DNA of 64,000 nucleotides from Neostapfia colusana (taxonomy: Eukaryota; Streptophyta; Magnoliopsida; Poales; Poaceae), in assembly GCA_030760725.1 (NCBI GenBank), contig JASWHV010000007.1, positions 22,232,824 to 22,296,823 of the forward strand, given 5' to 3'. Below, in pieces: positions 10,612 through 20,235 of the stretch. Position numbers and translations under genes: made by a program. A model generated the notes under the pieces. It did not search any database. It saw nothing but the letters and a program-made list of their open reading frames with translations, and had not been told where the DNA came from. The stretch's first letter is position 1; every line of letters starts with the position of its first letter.

Positions 10612-11039
10612 GGCCCTTCTCTCTTTTCTTTCCCTTTTTGGTGCTTTGATGCCAAAGGGGGAGAGACCAAGGGGGAGCAATCTAGCTCTTTAAAATTCTT
10701 ATCTTGTCTTGGTTTGTAAAAACTATGCCACTATGCCACGTTATGTTATTTTGTAATGACTATGCCACAATGTCTTCATACTATGCCATATTGAGATGAT
10801 CTTGTTGGTAGATGTTATTTATACTCCCCTCAATGCATTTATACTTAGACACCCCACCATAACACATGTGTTTATGAAATCCCCATATAACTCATTCATG
10901 TGCATAGTTTTCTTGACAAACTTTTGTGCACACATTTAGGGGGAGTGAACCATACACACATGTATTATGAAAATAAACTATTATATCCATTTATCGAGAG
11001 TCTTAATGTGCTGTCATCAATCACCAAAAAGGGGGAGAT
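10612..11039 (+). other. Sirevirus-like 3' untranslated region with several PPT-like tracts
   Basis: No gene. Purine tracts recur: CCAAAGGGGGAGAGACC at about 10653, AAGGGGGAGC at about 10669, TAGGGGGAGTG at about 10938, and the LTR-adjacent AAAAAGGGGGAGAT at 11026-11039, which is the functional PPT candidate. Multiple PPT-like copies are, as I recall, a described Sirevirus trait. Confidence 0.65.
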
Positions 11040-11342
11040 TGAAAGTGCATCTAGGTAATCCTCGTGGGTTTTGGATGATTGATGACCACAATTAAGATAC
11101 TAATGAGTTTTACTGAGTATGAGCACAGGTCCTTAACATAGGAATAAATGTGGAGTCTCTCAAGAATCAAAAAGGAAAATAAGAAGACTTGTAAGAGTAG
11201 AAAATATAATTTTTCTATTGAGTTTCACATTTTCTAGTTGCGTACAATGTATTCTCTTTTAGAGTGCTTGAGAATCATTAGAGAGCTCAAATCTTAGTTA
11301 GAATCTTGGGAGAAAATAGTCATAGTTATGGTTGAGAAAGTA

Positions 11343-11957
11343 GACCGGACTTGTCCGGACTCAAGACCAGACTAGTCCGTTCCCAACCGGACTACTCCGT
11401 TTCTGACCGGACAAGAAGTCTCTGAGTGAGTTCGGAGTAGTCCGTTTTAGGCCGGATTAGTCCATTTTAGAGTGAGTCTGAGCCTTTCTGAGACTAAGTC
11501 CCAGAAGACTAGACTAGTCCGCTTAGGTCCGGAGAAAGAGTCTTTGAATGACCTCGGACTAGTCCGCTCCTCAGGATGGACTTGTCCGGTTCCTTTAGAC
11601 TAGTCCGATTTAGGACGGAACAAAGATTCATGTGTGAGCTCGGACTAGTCCGGATATGGCCATACTAGTCCGCAATCTGAGATTAGAGTGTTATCGATAC
11701 TAAGTCTGGTAAGATCGGACTAATCCGCCTTTATGGCCGGACTAGTCCGCTCTCTACCAGACTAGTCCGTTCTCATTCGGAACAAAGGTTCCTGTGTGAG
11801 ATCGGACTAGTCCGCTCTTCAGCGGACTAGTCTGGGATTTTATGACCGTTTGAATTCAAAATTCACGGGACTTTAGTTGGTAGCCTTTGTGACGTAAGTG
11901 GTCCCCCAAGAACGGACTAGTATGGGGTTCTGACCGGACTAGTCCGAACTTTAGTAG
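11343..11957. repeat. Array of CGGACTAGTCCG palindromes in U3
   Basis: The 12-bp perfect palindrome CGGACTAGTCCG occurs exactly five times here (once more at about 12632). About fifteen further copies carry one or two mismatches, with irregular spacing of 15-70 bp. The array stops about 25 bp before the TATA box. Confidence 0.85.
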
Positions 11958-11983
11958 GTGTAATGGCTAGATGCCGGGATCTC

Positions 11984-11990
11984 TATAAAA
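11984..11990 (+). promoter_or_regulatory. LTR TATA box of element S
   Basis: CTCTATAAAAAGGGACC, directly downstream of the palindrome array and upstream of a region likely to hold the transcript start. Confidence 0.7.
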
Positions 11991-12749
11991 AGGGACCCCC
12001 AGCCTCTAATGAAACTGAAGCCCTAGCGTCAAAAACTCATTTCTTGAGGTCTTCTAAGTCTCTTTCGTCACCTTCTTGACCCCTAAGATTGGATCTTAAG
12101 GGGTTTGTGGATTGGTGAGAGGAGAGACGCGGTGATCGATGTTTGAGCTCTCAGTTTGAATCTCCTGCACTCTAATTGTTAATTTGAGTTCTTGGCTGTT
12201 GTATTTTGATTCCTAGAACTGCTAGGTTGTTGTAAGGAGCCTCAAGTTGTGACTAGCCCCTAAGAACATTGTATCCACACTTGATTGATAGTGAAAGAGC
12301 CCGGGCTTGATCTTGGTGATCGCTCGGTGAGGGAAGGGTTGGAAAAGACCCGATCCTGTGTGGACTCCTCAACGAGGACGTAGATTCCTGTGTGGAATCA
12401 AACTCAGGATAAATTGTGTCTCTTGATTCCTTTACTTTCTCGCTCATTCACTAAAGTTACTTGTTAGGTTTCATCTCGCTCAAAACTTGTAAATTGTTTT
12501 ATGGTTGTGAGTCTTGCAATATAATCAATCTTTCACTCACAAATTAATTAGTTAGATTGTTAGACTACTTACATACCTTTTGCTTAAAGAAACTTGAAAA
12601 GAAATCCTAAAAACGCAATTTCTATACCTAGACCGGACTAGTCCGCCCCCAGACCGTACTAGTCCAGCCCCCTTCAGGTTTAATCCGAAGTTTTCAATAG
12701 TTTCAAGTTTTATTAGCCTATTCACCCCCTCTAGGCAACTTTCAGAAGG

Positions 12750-13943
12750 GCCACCGGGACTGTCAGCTTCGAGGTGCTGGACTCGGCCCCTTCGCCTGAT
12801 TCGGCAGGCTAGGCTGTTGGACGCAACAACTTCCTTTCAAACATGCCTTCGGGGACCGGAGCCCATGTAGAGGCTTTCGTTGAAAGGTCGTCTGCCACCG
12901 TGTTGTTGGCGCGGGGGATATGGCACAACTCCAAGGCATGGAACTCTTTTCTCCATCTTTTACACATGGATAAGATAGGTAGCTAGGTGAGGATCATTAC
13001 AGGAGCACTCACGCTTGACTTTTTTGATGACAAGCTGGGAGTCTCCTCTGACTAGCATCTGCCGCACGCCAAAGGAAAGGACAGTACATATCCCAAATAT
13101 GAGGGCTTCATACTCCGCCATGTTGTTCGCACCCTTGAAGTCGAGGTGCACCATGTATTGGAATTGCTCTCCCGCTGGCGATATGAGCAAGACCCCCGCT
13201 CCGGCACCTTGCTTGCGTGAGGAGCTGTCAAAGTAGAGTGTCCAGTGGGGTCCGGTGAGCACCAGAGGTGTGGGCTCTGGGTCACCATCGTCTTGACCCC
13301 CTAGGTGGCATGGAGACGAGGTCCATTCCGACACGAAGTCTGCCAATGCGTGGCTCTTGACGACGTGGCGCGCCAATAAGTCGAGGTCAAACTCCGACAG
13401 ATCAGTTGCCCACTTCGCTATGTTCCCCATCGCGTTGGGGCTGTGGAGCACCGTCTTCAGTGGGTAGGTTGTTACCACAGAGACCTTGTGAGCTTGGAAG
13501 TAGTGGCGGAGCTTTCTTGACGTGATTAGCACCGCGTAGAGTAGTTTGTGGACCTCTGAATACCGTGTCTTGGCATCGTGAAGGACCTCGCTGATGTAGT
13601 AGACCGGTCGTTGGGTGGTCCGGACCCTCTCGGAGGGGTCCGGAACATCTTCCTTCATTGGCAGGAGGTCTGCAGCTTCTTGGTCTTGGAGTCCATCCTC
13701 CGGGAGCTGGGACCGGAGAGCATCCTGGACCGGAGTTACGCCAAGCTCTCTTACGGGGTTCGGGTCCTGAGACTCGCGACCAGCAGTAGGCTCTTTGCTT
13801 GGTGTTTGGAGTCGCTCGGGTTCTGGTCGCTCAGCGACCAGGACCATACTAACAACTTCTTCCTTTGTGGAAGTATAGAGCAGCAGGTGTTCACTCGACT
13901 CTGGAGCTACCATGATCGGTAGCGAGGTGAGGTATTGTTTCAA
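12750..13943 (-). pseudogene. B1 tandem RNase H domains
   Basis: From 13943 the first RNase H is open (MKQYLTSLPIMVAPESSEHL, RPVYYISEVLHDAKTRYSEV, KLLYAVLITSRKLRHYFQ, WATDLSEFDLDLLARH). It is followed by the archaeal-type RNase H signature WTLYFDSSSRKQGAGAGVLL, NNMAEYEALIFGI and VRGDSQLVI. The frame stops at 12960, and the last part (LELCHIPRANNTVADDLSTKAS) continues in another frame to about 12780. The first domain has a long charged insert (around residues 36-110). A dual RNase H is a known Tat hallmark. The fragment ends at the insertion point of element S. Confidence 0.85.
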
Positions 13944-15010
13944 CTCTTGGAACGCCTTGTCGGCCTCTTCAGTCCAGACAAAGGGTCCGGACTTTCGCAG
14001 AAGCTTAAAGAACGGGAGGGCACGCTCTGCTAGTTGGGAGATGAACCGACTGAGAGTGGCCAGGCATCCCGTAAGCTTCAGGACATTCTTGACTCGGGCG
14101 GAGGGTGCATCATCTCTATAGCCTTGATCTTGTCGGGATTAGATTCAATTCCTCGGCGCGAGACCAAGAAACCGAAGAGCTTCTGGGCAGAGACTCCGAA
14201 TACGCACTTATCTGGATTTAACTTGGTCCGAGTTGTGCGTAGTTTGTCAAAGACTAAGGCTAAGTTGTCTCACAGTGATGTATGCGAGTTGACTTTCACC
14301 ATGATGTCATCAACGTACACCTCCACTAAGTCCCTTATTAGGTCCCCAAATGTCTTATGCATAGCACACACAAAGGTAGGCAAGGTTTTTTTAAGTCCAT
14401 AAGGCATAGAGACAAAACAATAAAGGTCGTCTACTGTTGTAAAAGCAGTGTGCTCTTCATCTTCTCTAGAATAGGTATTTTATGAAAACTGGAATAAGCA
14501 TCTAGGAAGCACAGTAGTTCACAGCTAGACGTAGAATCTACAGTTTGATCTATACGTGGGAGGTGAAAGGGGTCCTTAGAACATGCCTTATTTAGGATGG
14601 TGTAGTCGATGCACATCTGAAGCTTCCCGCCCGCCTTGGGTACCACGACTGGTTTGGCCAGCCATCTTGGATGGTGGACTTCCCGGATGAAGCCGGCGTC
14701 GAGCAGCTTCTTGATTTCTTCACGGATGAAGTTCTGCCACTCGACGGACTGCTTCCGAGGCTTCTGCACCACCAGCTTGGCATCGGGGTGGATCTTCAGA
14801 TGGTGCTCAATCACCTCCCTAGGGATTCCGGGCATTTGTGATGGTTGCCAAGAAAACACATCGATGTTAGCCTGGAGGAAAGTGATGAGCGCGAGTTCCT
14901 ATTTGCTGCCCAAGTTTCCCGCAATGCGGGTGGTCTGTACAGTATCCTCGCCGATCTGGACGACCTTGACCGGGACCTCCTCCGCACCCAAAGGCTGAAT
15001 GCGGGGCGCA
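13944..15010 (-). pseudogene. B1 reverse transcriptase, broken
   Basis: The N-terminal half is open at 14431-14859: QMPGIPREVIEHHLKIHPDA, QNFIREEIKKLLDAGFIREV, WLAKPVVVPKAGGKLQMCID and PFHLPRID. After a shift the palm continues with SMPYGLKK, FVCAMHKTFG and the catalytic VEVYVDDIMVK near 14270-14310, then NPDKCVFGVSAQKLFGFLVS. Stops and at least two frameshifts separate these parts and the link to RNase H. The YVDD box itself is retained. The product would be cDNA synthesis in the family; it is inactive here. Confidence 0.85.
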
Positions 15011-15102
15011 GAGGATGAACCACGTTGTCGTGTGCTGGGAGGCTCCTTGCTTGTCCCTGCACTCCTGGAGGCCTCCACCTTTGAAGCTGGCAGAGCCTGG
15101 AG

Positions 15103-15600
15103 CTACTCCAGCGCTGTGACTCTGGCGGTCCAGTCTGCTCGGACCCTGAGGATGCCACTTGGGTTCGGCATCTTCAGTTCCAGGTAGCCGTAATGAGCTA
15201 CGGCCATGAACTGGTACAACGCCGGCCTACCGAGGATGGCGTTGAAGGGGAGGTTGACCTCCGCGACGTCGAAGACGACGCTCTCGGTGCGGTAGTTCTC
15301 AGGCGTCTCGAATGTCACCGGGAGGGAGATGCTACCGCGTGGAAGAATGGACCCCGCGTTGAAGCTTCTAGAAGGCTGCTAGACTGATGAGGTTGAGGCC
15401 CGCTCCTCCATCGACCAGCACGTGGTAGAGCTTCACGTTCGCTATGGTCGGCGAGACGATGAGCGGCAGCTGCCAGGCTCCTGCCATGTTCTTCGGGCAA
15501 TCGGAGGCGGTGAAGCTGATCTTCGTCTCCATCCACTTGCGGTAAGGAGCCGACTTGTGGGTGGGCGCTACTGCCATGACCTCCCGCCGGAGGGTCTTGA
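15103..15600 (-). pseudogene. B1 aspartic protease region
   Basis: The minus strand at 15368-15577 encodes KMDET-like KWMETKISFTASDCP and LYHVLVDGGAGLNLISLAAF, the Tat-type protease active site (DGGAG where others have DSGAS/T). After a frameshift near 15350, 15103-15318 encodes the C-terminal half (FNAILGRPALYQFMAVAHYG). The frame is broken, so it is a relic. Confidence 0.8.
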
Positions 15601-16305
15601 CGTTTCGTTGGGACGTGATGTCCCATGACCCCCCCGTACATCACGTGGAGCACCTTTCGACGCTCATCCTGGATGTGGTTGGAGTCAGTGCCCTCTCCTT
15701 GGTCGCAGACGACCTTCAACCCCCGCTTTGCGTCTTGGCACTTCATCTCCTGACCATCGCTGACATGCGGGTCAGCCTTTTGCTTTCCCTCCCGTTGGCG
15801 GAAGGGTGTGCCATCCCGGCGTTGCTGTCGGAGCTGTCGGAGGCGCTCCGCTAGCTTCTGTATTTCCCGACACTTGCTGGCGATGTGCCGTTTTGAATCG
15901 TGGACCGGGCACTGCTGGTTGCCGTCGTCGCTGTAGGACGGCTGTTGTGGGTGCTTGTCGGTGAGCGGTCCATGGCTCCCTGCAGATACTAGCGAGTTGA
16001 GCGCGGCGACGACATGGTGGTCAACGTCGTTGCGCCACTGCTCGGCAAAACGGAGAAGCTCCTACGCTCGGGGGGTTGTGAAGGAGTGCATGAGCAGCTA
16101 GCACCACGCTCTCTGTGCTGGTCTCGGTCGGAGCTTGCGACGCCGTCGCAACCGAAGGCTGCCAGGAGGCAACAGGCACCGTCGCTCTAGGGACTGGTGC
16201 TGGCGCAGACGGTCCCACTTTGGGACCAGAGGATGCTTCCTGCTCGCTCTGCCGCTGGCTGCGCGAGGTGCAGGAAGAACCTCCGACAGATTGGATGTTC
16301 ACCAT
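15600..16305 (-). pseudogene. B1 gag with internal deletion
   Basis: The start ATG at 16305 gives MVNIQSVGGSS, only about 40 nt inside the PBS, matching the B2 gag start (MVNIHSLGGS). The N-terminal part runs to about 15990. There it joins directly to the zinc-motif end (CPVHDSKRHIASKCREIQ, about 15910 leftwards) and the basic, glutamine-rich linker to protease. Compared with B2, about 950 bp coding the capsid core is missing, with the junction near 15985-15991. Several stops are also present. Confidence 0.72.
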
Positions 16306-16340
16306 TGTGGGCTTCACGAACAGCTTCAAGAACCAAAGGC

Positions 16341-16360
16341 CCCCTACCTAGCGCGCCAAA
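16341..16360 (-). other. B1 primer binding site
   Basis: The minus strand reads TTTGGCGCGCTAGGTAGGGG next to the LTR end. This is the GGCGCGCCAGGTAGGGG-type PBS usual for Tat/RIRE2-like elements, with one substitution. Confidence 0.75.
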
Positions 16361-17035
16361 TGTCGAAGTGTTTCCTGTGACACTTCCCCCGGTCTGCTCA
16401 GAAGCAGCCCGCGGAGATTCTTTTTTCAGAGGGGCTAGCGGATCTCGAAGGTCGGAGAACAATGGCGAGGAAGGACACGAGGATTTACATGGTTCGGGCT
16501 GCCGGAGCGGAATACCCTACGTCCATGGGTGTGCTTGTTGTATTGCTTGTGCGTATGAGTGCTGAGGAAGCTCAGGCTTTTTGGTGCTAGAGGGATCAGA
16601 GAGCGGACCCTCTCCACGGTGGCTGCCCCGGTCCTTTTGTAGCCCAAGGCCGAGGCAGTTACAATATGGCCTAGGGCCCGAGAGGTGGCTCCGCGGCTAT
16701 CTGTGCCCTATACATGTGCTAGGATCTTCACTGCTATACGCATTGTCGCTGTCTGTGGAGTTAAGGCGCGCCACCTGTCCTGCTGGGCGCCTCTGACCGG
16801 GTAGCAGGTTATGATGAAGTAGTCGTCTTGTCGCCACGTCTCCTCGCCCTTCTAGCCGGCTCTGCGCCGTTGGGCGGCACTGTTGTGTTATCATGCCTCG
16901 CCGACCTGTCCTTCACCGTAATGGTGTGTAGACGGAGGACGGAGGCGTGCGTCATGCGCCATGCTTCTGGGGAAGGCGCGAACCTTGAATGTGTGGCCTG
17001 CCAGCGCACCTTCCTCTTTACTCTTTGGTCATCTG
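16361..17035 (-). repeat. B1 5' LTR (partial)
   Basis: Ends CACTTCGACA on the minus strand at the PBS. It aligns with the B2 LTR from 19017 to about 19696, with many differences. It breaks off at 17035 where H begins, so the start of the LTR is missing. Confidence 0.8.
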
Positions 17036-17426
17036 TGTAACACCCTCAATTTCACTACCATGCATTGCATACGTTTTTCATATAGAAAAACATTTAAAAA
17101 GAAGAAGAAATAAAGAGAGGAATGTAGAAGCAAATAAAATAATAAAGGGGAATAGAAATGGAAAATAATGAAAATAAATAGGAAAGGAAAAGAAATAAAA
17201 AGAAAAATAAATAAAATAGCCAAATTGGGCCACCCCAAATTTCCCCCTTCCCCAATTTTTCCATTTTTTCCAATTTTCCTGATTTTCCCAAATTCCCCAA
17301 AATTTCCCTAAGTGGAATTTCACCCACATTTGGGGGGATTTTTCCCCCAAATTGGCCGCACCAAATTAGGGGGAACCCTAATTGGGCCCCACCTCCTTGG
17401 CCGCAGCCCATTAGGGGGGAACCCTA

Positions 17427-17555
17427 GTCCCCCACCTCTAGGACTCTTTTGTTCCCCCACATCTAGGACTCTTTTGTTCCCCCACCTCTAGGACTGTTTT
17501 GTTCCCCCACCTCTAGGACTCTTTTGTTCTACCACCTCAAGGACTCTTTTGTTCC
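17427..17555 (+). repeat. 25-bp tandem repeat, five units, just upstream of a TATA box
   Basis: GGACT within CACCTCTAGGACTCTTTTGT recurs at 17441, 17466, 17491, 17516 and 17541, an exact 25-bp period, with few substitutions. The array ends 4 bp before TTATAAATATAA. Confidence 0.93.
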
Positions 17556-17559
17556 CCCT

Positions 17560-17566
17560 TATAAAT
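17560..17566 (+). promoter_or_regulatory. TATA box of LTR fragment H
   Basis: CCTTATAAATATAAC directly after the 25-bp repeats. Confidence 0.6.
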
Positions 17567-17595
17567 ATAACTCACCCCCTAGCCGCTGACCCCTT

Positions 17596-18961
17596 TGCCT
17601 GGTGTTGTGGACCGGGCACCCGTGGTTGTCGTCATCGCTGTCGGATGGCTGTCGCGGGCGCTTGTCGGTGCGTGGCCACCGGCCCCCTGTAGCTACTACT
17701 GCTGCTGTAGTGGGGGCTCCGGCCAGCGGCTTGTCCTTGCCGCCAGTCTTCTTCTTCTTGCCACTGCTCTGCATTGCGGCTCTAGTGGAGGACCCACTGG
17801 CTTTCCCCGTGCTAGGCGGTGTGTGCCAGTTGCGGCCCTCCGCGGCCCTGGCACACTTGTCCGCCAAGCTGAAGAGCTCGGAGACGTCCTGCACGTCATG
17901 CATGACCAACTTCTCGAGCATCTTCTTGTTGCGGACGCCCTGCCGGAAGGTGACAATGATGGAGGCGTTGGAGATGTGGGGGTGGTGTTCCTAACCTGGG
18001 AGAAACGCTAGATGAAGAAGCACAGCGACTCTCCCGGTTGTTGTTGCAGGGCGTGGAGGTTGGCCTCCGTGCTCGGTCGGGTGTAGGAACTCCTGAAGTT
18101 GGCCGTGAACTGACGGCACAACTCTTCCCAGGAGGATATATACTCCTGGGGCAAGTTCATGAGCCATGACCAGTCTTACCCAGTCAAGACCACGGGGAAG
18201 TAATTGTCCATGATGGCCTCACCCCCTCTTGCAGCTAGGATGGCCGTGCTGTAGATCTGCAGGAACTCGATGGGGTTGACTGTACCATCGAACTTCTCCG
18301 GCAAGTGCAGCGGGAACTTGCGTGGCCACACTGCCATACGATGGTGTGGGGCCAGAGCCATGCAGCCTCCCACTGAGCCTGGGGAGATGGGGTTCTGGCC
18401 CGCGTAGATGGGGTGCATGGCACCCGGGGTACCATACTCCTCCTCGAGGTTACGATGCCGCTCGCTGTCGCTCGATGGTGACGCGTCCATCTTCTTTCTG
18501 ACAGCGGCGGCGGTCCCTCTCGGCTATGAAGTATGCGGTGGCGAGCCTGGACGTCACTGTCGAGTGGGTTGCTGCTGGCCTGTAATCCCTCGTTAAGGTA
18601 CGGGTCGGCAGCTGTACCGTCTCCGGGCGTTGTCTCCGGTGGCACGGCGAGTTGAGCGCGGCGACGACCAGGTGGTCGACGTCTTGCGCCACTGCTCTGC
18701 AGCGGACGGGGAAGCTCCCGTGCTCGAGGGGTTGTGAAGGAGCACGCGCGCTGCTAGCAGCGCACTCTCCAGGCTGGCCTCGGTCGGTGCTTGCGACGCC
18801 GTCACAACCGAAGGCTGGCGGGTGGCAACGGGCACCGTCGCTGTAGGGGTCGCCACCGGCGTAGTTGGTCCAGCTGTGGAACGGGTTGAGGCTTCCTGCT
18901 CCCTCTGCTGCTGGCGGCGCGAGGGGCGGAAAGAGCCTCCGAGAGAGTGGATGTTCACCAT
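17596..18961 (-). pseudogene. B2 gag, Tat lineage
   Basis: The start ATG at 18961 (MVNIHSLGGSFRPSRR) is about 36 nt inside the PBS. Middle blocks are 18176-18490, with WPRKFPLHLPEKFDGTVNPI and EFLQIYSTAILAARGGEA (capsid core), and 17559-17921, with FSLADKCARAAEGRNWHTP, KKKKTGGKDKPLAG and the zinc-type end CPVHNTRQ. Stops and frameshifts separate the blocks. The similarity ends at about 17600 where LTR fragment H abuts, so protease and pol of this copy are absent. Confidence 0.8.
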
Positions 18962-18996
18962 CGTGAGCTTCACAAACAGCTTCAAAAACCAGAAGC

Positions 18997-19016
18997 CCCC
19001 TACCTGGCACGCCAAA
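18997..19016 (-). other. B2 primer binding site
   Basis: The minus strand reads TTTGGCGTGCCAGGTAGGGG, the same PBS type as B1 with a different single substitution. Confidence 0.75.
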
Positions 19017-19842
19017 TATCGAAGTGTTTCTTGCAACACTTCCCCCAGTCTGCCCTGGAGCAGCCCGCGGAGGTTCTTTTTTAGGAGGAGCTTAGTGGTT
19101 TCGAGCGTCGGAGCATGGTGGCAAGATGAACACGAGGATTTACGTGATTCGGGCCGCCGGAGCGTAATACCCTACGTCCACGGTGTGATTGTTGGATTGC
19201 TTTCACGTATGAGTGTGTGAGGTTGCAGGGTTGCGAACCTGTGTGTGAGAGTGAGTTGTCTGGGTTGCGAACCATTTGCCCGGAGGCTGCCCCGGTCCTT
19301 TTATAGCCCAAAGCTGGGGCAGTTACAATATGGCCCGGGGCCCGATAGATGGCCCCACGGCAGTCCGTACCCTGTACTTGAGCTAGGCATTTACAGTTAT
19401 ATATTACGTCGCTGTCGGAGGAGTGAAGGCGCGCCACCTGACACGTCGGGCACCTCTGACCTGGTAGCGGGTGATGATGCAGTCCCCGTCTTGTCGCCAC
19501 GTCCTCTCGCTCTGCTGAGCGGCACAGCGCCGCTGGATGGCACTGTTCGTCTGTCACGCCTCGCCGCTCTGTCTTGTCACCGTAATGGTGAACAGGCGGA
19601 GGTCGGGGGCATGCGTCGTGCGCCATACTTCTTGGGAAGGCGCGAGCCTTGAATGCACGGCCTGATAACACACCTTCCTCTTCACTCCTTGGCTATCTGC
19701 CCGTTGCCTTTTAGCGCGGCGTCCGGGAGGCTGGCCTCCGGGGCACGCGTCGTCACCGGAGCAGACTTGCGGAGTAGCGTGGGGTCCGGAGTTGTTGGAC
19801 AGGTGGCAGGACCGGAGCCCTCCCATGATGGAGGTCGGGCCC
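19017..19842 (-). repeat. B2 5' LTR, first segment
   Basis: Aligns with the B1 LTR at 16361 onward and extends past the point where B1 is cut. The terminal CA of the minus strand has decayed (TATCGAAG on the plus strand instead of TGTCGAAG). Element C is inserted at 19842/19843; the LTR resumes after C at 32521. Confidence 0.8.
19838..19842 (+). repeat. Target-site duplication of element C (left copy)
   Basis: GGCCC directly before the 5' LTR, repeated as GGCCC at 32521-32525 directly after the 3' LTR. Confidence 0.92.
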
Positions 19843-20227
19843 TCTAACACCCCAAAACCTGTTAAGAGGGGAATTTAAAAATTTTTGGACGTATTGCATG
19901 TGGTGCAGAAATTCAAATTCAAATTGGAATTCAAATTCAACTCAAAACAGAAAAAGAAAAAGAAAAAAACAAAACCCCCGGCCAGTGGGCCGAAACCCAC
20001 CAGCCGGCCCACCATACCCCCGCGCCAGCCCTCAGCCGTGCGCCCCTTTTCCCTCTCACTGACACGCGGGGCCCGCCGTCGTCTTCCTCCTCGCGCGTGC
20101 GCTCGGCCGATTCCGGGACTCCTCTCTCCCCCGAATCAAAACTACCCCCGGAAACCCGTGACCCCAGCCGAATTCTGGTCCCGGACGACTCAAACTCGAT
20201 CACAACCGACACGCCGCCCTCCCCCGT

Positions 20228-20235
20228 CTATATAA
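20228..20235 (+). promoter_or_regulatory. LTR TATA box of element C
   Basis: CCGTCTATATAAACAGC, about 385 bp into the LTR. The equivalents are at about 29478-29485, 35649-35656 and 44607-44614 in the other C/E LTRs. Because it lies so early, most of the LTR would be transcribed as a leader of about 3 kb. Confidence 0.7.

Larger units (their letters stand above)
9338..12744 (+). mobile_element. Element S: 3' end of a Sirevirus-like Ty1/copia element
   Basis: An accessory ORF remnant, a purine-rich tract and a complete 1705 bp LTR are visible on the plus strand. The LTR begins TGAAAGTGCA and ends CAACTTTCA, with repeated GGGGGAG purine tracts upstream. As I recall, this matches Sirevirus (SIRE/Maximus) 3' organisation with an ORF in the env-like position. 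The pol region lies left of element A, off the window. The bases after the LTR (GAAGG, 12745-12749) should be its target-site duplication within B1. Confidence 0.72.
11040..12744 (+). repeat. Element S 3' LTR
   Basis: 1705 bp, TGAAAGT...ACTTTCA terminal inverted repeat, preceded by the PPT. It holds an array of CGGACTAGTCCG-type palindromes (11343-11957), a TATA box at 11984-11990, and two more palindrome copies near 12630-12665. Confidence 0.85.
12745..17035 (-). mobile_element. Element B1: Tat-lineage Ty3/gypsy, minus strand, truncated
   Basis: Minus-strand order from the right: 5' LTR (part), PBS, gag (internally deleted), protease, RT, RNase H, second RNase H. The second, archaeal-type RNase H after the normal one marks the Tat lineage (RIRE2/Retand-like). 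Integrase and the 3' LTR are missing because element S lies there; they should be beyond S, off the window. The 5' LTR is broken at 17035 by H. Many stops and shifts show it is old. Confidence 0.85.
17036..17595 (+). repeat. H: 5' portion of an LTR related to element A
   Basis: Begins TGTAACACCCTCAATTTC. Its first 90 bp or so align with the start of the element A LTR (TGACACCCTCAATTTC, GCATGCATT, ATATAGA, AAACATTT, AAGAAG.AGAAATA). It then has an A/T- and C-rich stretch, a 25-bp repeat array (17427-17555) and a TATA box (17560-17566). It stops near 17595 where B2 gag begins. No interior, PPT or matching second LTR is seen, so it is a truncated LTR. Confidence 0.7.
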
